This document shows positions 7,206 through 13,191 of a stretch of 13,997 nucleotides of DNA, one piece after another (within the stretch, counting starts at the first letter, position 1; the number at the start of each line of letters is the position of its first letter). Position numbers and translations under genes: made by a program. The notes under the pieces are model-generated. The model ran no database searches. It worked only from the letters and a program-made list of their open reading frames with translations, and was not told the DNA's origin. The DNA is taken from positions 1 to 13,997 of the forward strand of contig CAZBNU010000095.1 in the NCBI GenBank assembly GCA_964493075.1, read 5' to 3'. The stretch is from SLFT01 sp964493075 (lineage in GTDB: Bacteria; Hydrogenedentota; Hydrogenedentia; Hydrogenedentales; CAITNO01).

Positions 7206-7360
7206 GTCCGTGTTGGTCCGTGTCCCGTCCGTGTCCCNNNNNNNNNNNNNNNNNNNNNNNNNNNNNNNNNNNNNNNNNNNNNNNNNNNNNNNNNNNNNNN
7301 NNNNNNNNNNNNNNNNNNNNNNNNNNNNNNNNNNNNNGTCCGTGTCCCGTCCGTGTCCCC
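7206..7360. repeat. Tandem repeat of GTCCGTGTCCC, interrupted by assembly gap
   Basis: Units GTCCGTGTTG, GTCCGTGTCCC and GTCCGTGTCCC lie at 7206-7237, and two more GTCCGTGTCCC units lie at 7338-7359, on either side of 100 N. The array is therefore at least five units and the assembler broke inside it. It sits exactly between the convergent SIMPL-like and ABC ATPase genes, ending 4 bp before the ATPase stop codon. The real array length is unknown. Confidence 0.9.
7238..7337. other. Assembly gap (100 N)
   Basis: Exactly 100 N flanked on both sides by the same 11-bp repeat. The fixed size is a scaffolding placeholder, so the true distance is unknown and genes could be missing here. Any open frame reading through it is an artefact. 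Confidence 0.97.
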
Positions 7361-7363
7361 CGC

Positions 7364-8857
7364 TTACACGGCTACATTCAGCGTTGCGTAGTGCATGATC
7401 TTTTCCTGGCTGGCTTCCTGGCGGTCAAGTTCGCCGGTAATGCGGCCTTCACGCATCACCAGCAGCCTGTCACACATGCCCAGTGCTTCGGGTAGTTCAC
7501 TGGTGATCATCAGTATGGCGACGCCGTTGGCGGCGATGGTATTCATGAGCCGGTAAATTTCCACTTTGGCGCCAACATCCACCCCTCGCGTGGGTTCATC
7601 GAAAATCAACACTTTGGACTGGGTCAACAGCCATTTCGCCAGCACCACCTTCTGTTGCGTGCCGCCGCTGAGATTATGCACGATCTGTTCCACACCCGGC
7701 GTTTTGATTTGCAGTTCCTGCACGTACTTGCGCGCAATCGCCTTTTCCCGCGCAGGATTCAGGAAGGGGCCGGACAACGCTGCCTTCATGTCGGCCATAA
7801 GGATATTGTGGCGCACACTCATGCCCAGCACCAGTCCCTGGCCTTTGCGATCTTCCGTCAGCAGACCGATGCCGTGGGCGATGGCCTGCTTCGGCGTGCG
7901 CACACGCACGGGCGAACCATCCAGCAGCAATGTTCCAGAATCGGCAGGATCAGCGCCAAACAGGGCACGGGCCACCTCGGTGCGCCCAGACCCCACCAGC
8001 CCCGTCAGGCCGACAATTTCGCCGGCATGAAGGGAGAAGGAAATATCAGAGAAGGTCTGTTTACGGCAAAGGGTTTCCACGCGCAGGCGCTCTTCTCCAA
8101 CGGCAACCTCCCGTGGCGGAAACTCGTCCTTCAGTTCCCGGCCCACCATCATACGGATAAGTTCTTCCCTGTCTACAGCACATACATCGCTGGTACCGAT
8201 TCGCGCACCGTCGCGCATGACAGTGACGCGCCGTCCAATCTGAAAAATCTCTTCCAGGCGATGGGAAATGTAGATGATGCCCAGACCCTGCCGTGCCAGA
8301 CGCTTGATGATGGCAAACAGGGCATTGAGTTCGTGGTCGCTGAGCGTGGCGGACGGTTCGTCCATTACCAGGATGCGTGCTTTTACTGACAACGCCTTGG
8401 CAATTTCCACCACCTGCTGTTGGGCGACGCTAAGCGTGCTGACCATGCGGCGCGGGTCAATATCGGTGTCAAGCATGGCCAGCGCATCACGGGCATCCTG
8501 GTAAAGGCGCGGCCAGTTGATTACGCCACGTCGGGTGGGAGGTCGTCCCAGAAAGATATTCTCGGCCACGGTCAGTTGCGGTGCAAGATTGAATTCCTGG
8601 TGAATCATGCTGATGCCCAGCCGCGACGCTTGTACAGGAGACGCATAGTGCGCTTCCACGCCCTCAATAAGGACAGTGCCTTCATCTTTTTGGATCGCGC
8701 CAGCCAGCACTTTCATCAGCGTGGATTTCCCCGCGCCGTTCTCGCCCACCAGGCAATGCACTTCTCCGGGGAGCAAGGCAAAACTGACCCGGTCCAGCGC
8801 CACCACCCCGGGGTAACGCTTGGTAATATCCCGCATCTCAAGAATGTATCCAGACAT
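7364..8857 (-). CDS. Sugar ABC transporter ATP-binding protein (RbsA/MglA type)
   Basis: A 497-aa duplicated ATPase of the ribose/galactose/xylose importer class. The first domain has Walker A GENGAGKST (38-46), then IHQEFNLAPQLTVAENIFLGR, a degenerate signature LSVAQQQVVEIAKAL and Walker B ILVMDEPSATL. The second domain has the altered Walker A GLVGSGRTEVARALFG, TEDRKGQGLVLGMS, signature LSGGTQQKVVLAKWL and Walker B VLIFDEPTRGVDVGAK, all as in RbsA/MglA. I start it at ATG 8855-8857 (MSGYILEMRDITKRYPGV); the frame is open for 49 more codons upstream, but those run through an inverted-repeat element and a dispersed repeat and give non-family sequence. The ribosome-binding site is weak. Importers of this class need a permease and a binding protein; none is adjacent unless hidden in the gap just downstream, and the upstream neighbour is divergent dinB. 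It may serve a permease encoded elsewhere. Confidence 0.95.
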   Translation of the reverse strand: MSGYILEMRDITKRYPGVVALDRVSFALLPGEVHCLVGENGAGKSTLMKVLAGAIQKDEGTVLIEGVEAHYASPVQASRLGISMIHQEFNLAPQLTVAENIFLGRPPTRRGVINWPRLYQDARDALAMLDTDIDPRRMVSTLSVAQQQVVEIAKALSVKARILVMDEPSATLSDHELNALFAIIKRLARQGLGIIYISHRLEEIFQIGRRVTVMRDGARIGTSDVCAVDREELIRMMVGRELKDEFPPREVAVGEERLRVETLCRKQTFSDISFSLHAGEIVGLTGLVGSGRTEVARALFGADPADSGTLLLDGSPVRVRTPKQAIAHGIGLLTEDRKGQGLVLGMSVRHNILMADMKAALSGPFLNPAREKAIARKYVQELQIKTPGVEQIVHNLSGGTQQKVVLAKWLLTQSKVLIFDEPTRGVDVGAKVEIYRLMNTIAANGVAILMITSELPEALGMCDRLLVMREGRITGELDRQEASQEKIMHYATLNVAV

Positions 8858-8880
8858 GACATGAATTCCGTTATGTTGAG

Positions 8881-8927
8881 GATTGGACCGATTAGACCGA
8901 TCATTCCTTAACTTGATCCGTCCAATC
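8881..8927. promoter_or_regulatory. Inverted repeat, candidate operator upstream of ABC ATPase
   Basis: GATTGGACCGAT (8881-8892) is repeated in inverted form as the reverse of GATCCGTCCAATC (8915-8927), and a third half-like GACCGAT lies between them (near 8896-8902). This is 24-70 bp upstream of the ATPase start. It could be a repressor operator, a leader hairpin, or simply another short repeat. Confidence 0.35.
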
Positions 8928-8935
8928 ATCTTTCT

Positions 8936-8963
8936 CCAACGCGGGCGTTGCCCACAACCCAGT
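8936..8963 (-). repeat. Dispersed hairpin repeat, copy 2
   Basis: On the minus strand this reads ACTGGGTTGTGGGCAACGCC then CGCGTTGG, matching copy 1 (4958-4985) at 24 of 28 positions. The differences keep a short hairpin possible (GTGGGC-AAC-GCCCGC against GCGGAC-AAT-GCCCGC). It points toward the ABC ATPase gene, 79 nt from its start, and lies 7 bp from an inverted-repeat element. Confidence 0.65.
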
Positions 8964-8970
8964 TTAGCAT

Positions 8971-9051
8971 CGTCATTGCGAGGTACGAAGCAATCTGATG
9001 TCACACAAGGACTATCCTGAAAAAGAGATTGCTTCGTGCCTCGCTATGACG
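8971..9051. repeat. Inverted-repeat element C (CGTCATTGCGAGG-type)
   Basis: Arms of 26 bp at 8971-8996 and 9026-9051 are inverted copies with two mismatches. Each reads CGTCATTGCGAGG or CGTCATAGCGAGG at the outer end and ACGAAGCAATCT toward the 29-bp loop. This arm sequence resembles a palindromic element I recall as widespread in many bacterial genomes, often mistranslated as short peptides. It lies between the divergent ATPase and dinB genes. Confidence 0.85.
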
Positions 9052-9067
9052 GTACGAAAGTTCTTAT

Positions 9068-9094
9068 TTGTGATCACAGTTTCGATCCTATAAG
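9068..9094 (+). promoter_or_regulatory. Candidate dinB promoter with TGTGATCACA palindrome
   Basis: TTGTGA (9068-9073) and TATAAG (9089-9094) could be -35 and -10 boxes, but the 15-bp spacing is short. A perfect 10-bp palindrome TGTGATCACA (9069-9078) overlaps the -35 position and could bind a dimeric regulator. I see no recognisable LexA box. Weak evidence. Confidence 0.25.
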
Positions 9095-9142
9095 GCACTA
9101 TCATAGCATCTTATTCATCAAAAAGCGTATCATGAACCCCCT

Positions 9143-10354
9143 ATGGCAAAGCGAATTTTACACATAGACATGGATGCCTTCTTTGCGTCTGTGGAAGTGG
9201 CGCGCAACCCGGCGCTCAAAGGCAAACCTCTTATTGTGGGCGGTAATGCCGATGACGTGCGCAGTGTGGTCGCCAGCGCCTCCTATGAAGCCAGGAAATT
9301 CGGCATTCATTCCGCAATGCCCATTGCCCAGGCAAAGCGACTCTGTCCACACGGCATCTTTATGCGGTGCAGTCACGGCGTCTACGGGGACGTGTCGGAA
9401 CGCATCCTAACCATTCTGGAAACGACGACGCCTGACGTACAGATGGCCTCCATTGATGAAGCCAACCTGGACATCACCGGTTCCATTCATCTCTTCGGGG
9501 ACGAGTCGCGTTTGGCGCAGTATATCAAGGATACAATATTACAACAGGAACACATCACCTGTACGGTTGGCATTGCATCAAATAAGATGGTGGCGAAGAT
9601 TGCTGCCAACGAATGCAAACCCGATGGTTGCCTTTCAATTGCGCCGGGGGAGGAGCGCGATTTCCTGGCGCCCTTGTCCGTGGGGAAACTGCCCGGCGTG
9701 GGGCCGCGTACCCGGGAGACGCTGGAAAACCTTGGCATCCTTACGGTAAAGCAATTGGCCGAGATATCGGACGCCATGCTGAAGCGTGTATTCGGGGAAC
9801 AGGGCGCATTGTCGTTGCACCATGCCGCCCTCGGTTTGGGTAGTGATGCCGTCACCGCACGGGGTGCGCCAAAATCCATCAGCCGCGAAACCACCTTTAT
9901 GGAAGACATCATGGACTGGAATCTTATCGAACCGGTTGTTTTCGGTCTGGCGGAATACTGTGCCCACACCTTGCGTGCAGAGGGGATGGAGGCACAACGC
10001 ATTACACTGAAAACACGCTACAGCGATTTTCAGACCAAGACCTTTGCAAAGACACTGGAAGACCCCACCGCGCTTGACGTGGACATTATGGCAGCCTTGA
10101 AAGAACTGTTTCCAAAAGCAAAAGCGGTTCGGGCACGAGTGCGTCTGGTAGGGGTGAACCTCTCCCGCTTATCCTATAACCAGCATCAAATGCGTTTGTT
10201 TAACCGCGAACAAACCGAAAAATGGGAGCAGGTCTACAAAACAGTGGATGCCGTGCGCGGAAAACTCGGCTTTGATGCCGTCCACGTGGGCAAAGCCCTG
10301 AAAAAGAGCAAGGATACGCCAGAAAAAGAAAACAAAAAGACCCGCGACACCTGA
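9143..10354 (+). CDS. dinB: DNA polymerase IV (Y-family translesion polymerase)
   Basis: A complete 403-aa Y-family polymerase that copies past damaged bases in the cytoplasm. LHIDMDAFFASVE (6-18) gives catalytic Asp9 and, by alignment with E. coli DinB, steric-gate Phe14. SIDEANLDIT (103-112) gives catalytic Asp105-Glu106. YEARKFGIHSAMP (48-60) is the finger motif. The helix-hairpin-helix region is LPGVGPRTRETLENLGI (183-199), and the little-finger domain follows to about 345. QMRLF (349-353) fits the beta-clamp-binding pentapeptide. Asn108 is odd: after SIDEA most DinB proteins have Tyr or Phe. A lysine-rich tail (KKSKDTPEKENKKTRDT) ends the protein, and its A-rich codons double as the T tract of the opposite gene's terminator. 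The start ATG 9143 lacks an obvious Shine-Dalgarno sequence, but the motif spacing from the N-terminus fits. Confidence 0.96.
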   Translation: MAKRILHIDMDAFFASVEVARNPALKGKPLIVGGNADDVRSVVASASYEARKFGIHSAMPIAQAKRLCPHGIFMRCSHGVYGDVSERILTILETTTPDVQMASIDEANLDITGSIHLFGDESRLAQYIKDTILQQEHITCTVGIASNKMVAKIAANECKPDGCLSIAPGEERDFLAPLSVGKLPGVGPRTRETLENLGILTVKQLAEISDAMLKRVFGEQGALSLHHAALGLGSDAVTARGAPKSISRETTFMEDIMDWNLIEPVVFGLAEYCAHTLRAEGMEAQRITLKTRYSDFQTKTFAKTLEDPTALDVDIMAALKELFPKAKAVRARVRLVGVNLSRLSYNQHQMRLFNREQTEKWEQVYKTVDAVRGKLGFDAVHVGKALKKSKDTPEKENKKTRDT

Positions 10355-10366
10355 ATGCCGCGGGTC
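10323..10366 (-). terminator. Rho-independent terminator of prepilin-like gene, inside dinB end
   Basis: Perfect 8-bp stem GACCCGCG (10339-10346) with CGCGGGTC (10359-10366) and a 12-nt loop. On the minus strand it is followed by TTTTTGTTTTCTTTTT (10338-10323), a strong U tract, so it terminates the gene ending at 10398. On the plus strand no T run follows, so it is a poor terminator for dinB. The dinB stop codon (10352-10354) lies in the loop. Confidence 0.85.
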
Positions 10367-10397
10367 AAAACAACTACAAGCCTGTACTTGAAATATC

Positions 10398-11396
10398 TTA
10401 CAGGGCTAATGCCATCACACCAAGGGTCTGGGCAACATGGCTGTTCGCAAGCGTATCACCCATCTCTTGATAACGCTGGAATTCCACATGGCCATCCATG
10501 AACAGTACATTGGATCCGCCCGGTACATGGTTGAACAGGGTAACGGCTACTGCTACATGGTCAAACATGATTGGCAGGGTGCTTTGCGCCATGGCGGAAG
10601 CACCGGGGTTGTTGATGTCGGTAATCATGAAGCGTTCCACACCTTCACGTAAGCGGTAAATTTTTCCACTTTCACCGTTGCCAACGCCAGGAGGAACGTC
10701 TACATCGCCATCAATAACTCTTGCGATACCCTGAGCATCTTCAGGTGAATCTACTGGGTAATAATTCAGGAAACCACCGGTAATGGCTTCGATCATGCGA
10801 ATAAACTGCAGTGGGCCTAAATACGAACTTGCTTCAGCAGGAATCAAATCGTCTTCGCCGACCTGTTGCATAAGCATAATTATGGGCGTTATCGGTATAG
10901 CAGTATTTTCGTCATAGGCGTAACTGTCCATTGCCCAACCAACGTAGGTATAACTGGAATCCACAGTACTTGCCCACTTGGATGGGGGGTAGGTACGATC
11001 GAGACGTATATTACCGGCATCGTCAAGCATGTCAGCCTGATGTCTGCCCATTTCCGGATCGCTGGGGCAGAGCATAAGTTGTCCATCAGTCAGATATTCA
11101 GGAAAGATAGCGAAAAGACTGGGGCCCAAGTCGAAGGAAAGAACATTGTCACCAGGGGCATTATCGCGATAGGGAAACACACCCGCCTGTAATGGAGGGT
11201 ATTTTTCACCAGGCGATTCGTTTGAGTACATCTTGAATACAAGTCCCCATTGCTTCAGGTTGTTCTGGCAGCTGGAACGGCGCGCTGCTTCACGGGCGCG
11301 GGCAAGGGCAGGCAGCAGAATCGCTGCCAGAATGCCGATGATGGCAATTACCACCAGCAGCTCAATCAGAGTAAATCCTTTACGTCCTTTGATCAT
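10398..11396 (-). CDS. Prepilin-like protein with type IV leader and H-x10-DG C-terminus
   Basis: A 332-aa pseudopilin-like protein. The leader MIKGRKG ends at Gly7 and is followed by FTLIELLVVIAIIGILAAI, the classic prepilin peptidase cleavage/N-methylation site with the conserved Glu at mature position 5. RAREAARRSSCQNNLKQWGL (34-53) is typical of the DUF1559-like exported proteins abundant in PVC-type and Hydrogenedentota genomes. Near the C-terminus NHVPGGSNVLFMDGHVEF (289-306) is the H-x9-DG-type motif with one extra residue (H290 to D301). Such proteins are presumably anchored or assembled by type II/IV pilus-like machinery; the precise role is unknown. A ribosome-binding site GGAG lies 8 nt before the ATG, a good promoter lies at 11461-11489, and a strong terminator lies downstream. 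It appears to be a single-gene transcription unit. Confidence 0.92.
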   Translation of the reverse strand: MIKGRKGFTLIELLVVIAIIGILAAILLPALARAREAARRSSCQNNLKQWGLVFKMYSNESPGEKYPPLQAGVFPYRDNAPGDNVLSFDLGPSLFAIFPEYLTDGQLMLCPSDPEMGRHQADMLDDAGNIRLDRTYPPSKWASTVDSSYTYVGWAMDSYAYDENTAIPITPIIMLMQQVGEDDLIPAEASSYLGPLQFIRMIEAITGGFLNYYPVDSPEDAQGIARVIDGDVDVPPGVGNGESGKIYRLREGVERFMITDINNPGASAMAQSTLPIMFDHVAVAVTLFNHVPGGSNVLFMDGHVEFQRYQEMGDTLANSHVAQTLGVMALAL

Positions 11397-11433
11397 TTGT
11401 TCATCTCCAAATTGTTAAGACTGAATAGTTATC

Positions 11434-11452
11434 GATTACGCCAATCGTAATC
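11434..11452 (-). promoter_or_regulatory. Perfect hairpin/palindrome at predicted transcript start
   Basis: GATTACG (11434-11440) and CGTAATC (11446-11452) form a perfect 7-bp inverted repeat with a 5-nt loop. It begins within a few bases of the start expected from the -10 box at 11461-11466. It could be an operator or a 5' mRNA-stabilising hairpin for the prepilin-like gene. Confidence 0.5.
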
Positions 11453-11460
11453 ACTGAGAC

Positions 11461-11489
11461 ATTATACATGATTTTAGCAGAAAAGTAAA
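11461..11489 (-). promoter_or_regulatory. Sigma70-type promoter of the prepilin-like gene
   Basis: On the minus strand TTTACT (11484-11489, 4 of 6 matches to TTGACA) is 17 nt from a perfect TATAAT (11461-11466). The predicted start is near 11454, giving a leader of roughly 58 nt before the ATG at 11396. The region upstream is A/T-rich up to the gap. Confidence 0.7.
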
Positions 11490-11496
11490 GAAAAAA

Positions 11497-11596
11497 NNNN
11501 NNNNNNNNNNNNNNNNNNNNNNNNNNNNNNNNNNNNNNNNNNNNNNNNNNNNNNNNNNNNNNNNNNNNNNNNNNNNNNNNNNNNNNNNNNNNNNNN
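11497..11596. other. Assembly gap (100 N)
   Basis: Exactly 100 N, a scaffolding placeholder of unknown true length. It removes the 3' end of the serine protease gene. The frame continuing to the right of it down to 11401 is non-coding leader of the prepilin-like gene and should not be joined to the protease. Confidence 0.97.
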
Positions 11597-13113
11597 AATT
11601 TCATCAGGGTTTGGTCTCTGAACGCACGAAGGTTCTGCAGCATCTCAAGATTGAACCCTTTGCGGAACAGGAAACAGCCGCTGGCTGCAGGTTCATAGGG
11701 TTCTGCACAAACGTAATCATTTGCAAGATGACAACCCACCTGCGGGAAGAAGGCATGGAAGGGGCCAAAGTTGTCAAAATTGTTGCTGGCATCCGTACAA
11801 CTATGAAGGGTACCGTTGCTGAGTACACCGGCAAGGCGGAAATTGTTGCTGCGCACCAGCAGTGCCGATCCCGATGATCCCTGTTCGGTGACGCCATCAC
11901 TCCACAACACTTCAATCTGTTGATCATACCGTATACTGCATGTCATGTTCATGCAGGTATCCGTGGAATCACTGGTGATGCGCCCACTGGAGGTTTTCAT
12001 ATCGGCACCCACAGGGTGATGTATATCCTGCACCGATGCGCCCTGCGCAGGTGGCTCGGAATCCCATCCCACCCAGGCACGTCCATAAGGCCCTACAGAC
12101 ACCTGTGTCTTTAACTGCAACAGCGCAGCGTCCAGAGAAAAACTGTGATCAATCAGGTCGGCACCCATGTTCCAGTCCAAATCATACAGGTCGGGAACGT
12201 TGCTGCCATCGGTATTTGGACTGCGGTAGTCCCAGTACACCTTGACGCCTTCGTACTTCACGCCATCACCGAAGCAGTGCCAGGCGCTGATGATATACGG
12301 GGTAGGCGCTCCAGCCGTGCGCTTTTCAGAGTTCAGCAGGGTGGTGGTGCACAAGCCTGTCCCGTTCGTGAAGGGCACCAGCAGTCTTCCCACAGCAGCG
12401 GATATTTCCTGTGCGGTCGCATTGGCTTCCTGCGCAATGGGGATATTGCAGGTTAGCGGTGTCAACTGCTGCTTTTCCACTATGGGCTTGTAGAAATGCG
12501 CCACATCAAGCACCGTTAACAGTGGTAACACGGAATCTTTGGATTCCAACGCCAAGACCACAGCATCGCCAATGGTAACCGGTAACCAGCAGTCTTCGGC
12601 ATCAGCACGGTCGGTGGTATAAGGCCCGAAAGCGGCAGCGCCTTCGGCGTCCAAAACCCACAGGGCATCTCCGGAACGCAGCCCCATCAGATTTACACGC
12701 AGCCGCAACGCATACGCGCCGTGCGAACGAATGGAACCCAGATGTACCTGCCGGTTGGCTTCCTGGCGTCCTTCGCCAAAGAGGGAAGCCGCTTCCGCAT
12801 TCAACCGGTGATGCACCGCTACCTGATGGGGGGGCGCTTCCTGAAGCAGTTGCTTGGTGGCGGTGTCATTGACATTAAAGGCCTCCACAACACGGGTGGG
12901 CATAGCAACATTCACCCATGCACGCACCGTATCCTCCGGCAGGGGATAGCGTTTGTCGTGCAACGCCTTGGCGGTAGCTTCCGGTTCGGGTTCCGGTTCC
13001 GGGGGCGCAATATAGAAGTGGTCTATGTGGTAACGCTGCCCATAGGCGAGCGAACTGTGGACTCCCATCACAACCAGGGTAAAAAGTAAGAAGGCCGTTA
13101 GTGTAAAACGCAT
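11597..13113 (-). CDS. Exported trypsin-like serine protease, 3' end lost in gap
   Basis: 505 codons are visible from ATG 13111-13113. The first 26 residues are a signal peptide (MRFTLTAFLLFTLVVMGVHS then SLAYGQ). A PEPEPEPE stretch (39-46) and a beta-rich prodomain-like region follow to about 240. The protease domain shows the triad: His279 in ISAWHC, Asp328 in SLDAALLQL, and Ser414 in QGSSGSALL. This layout resembles lysyl-endopeptidase-like and related bacterial S1 proteases, with GSSGS in place of GDSGG. Several cysteines (255, 280, 387, 392, 439, 461, 469) could form disulfides. The visible end, CFLFRKGFNLEMLQNLRAFR then DQTLMK (480-505), resembles a degenerate CFI-box-type C-terminal region (C-F-I...LR-x-FRD-x-x-L). 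Earlier in-frame ATGs exist (13200, 13164), but they precede the signal peptide and the first lies inside miaA. Confidence 0.87.
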
Positions 13114-13191
13114 TGGTGTGTTCCCATTCTTTGTTACAGACAAGCGCCCGGTAATTGTTTCCATACAGGACAAGGTATTATTATATGAATT

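Noticed and set aside
7655..8389. 244-residue plus-strand frame opposite the ABC ATPase
   Set aside because: It is antisense to conserved Walker and signature motifs; low-quality protein sequence.
8858..9004. 49-residue N-terminal extension of the ABC ATPase
   Set aside because: The extension is encoded by an inverted-repeat arm and a dispersed repeat, and family members start near the MSGYILEMRDITKRYPGV position.
13155..13184. Possible miaA promoter TTGTTT with TATTAT, 18-nt spacing
   Set aside because: Start would fall on the ATG, the -35 match is poor, and A/T richness makes chance matches likely.
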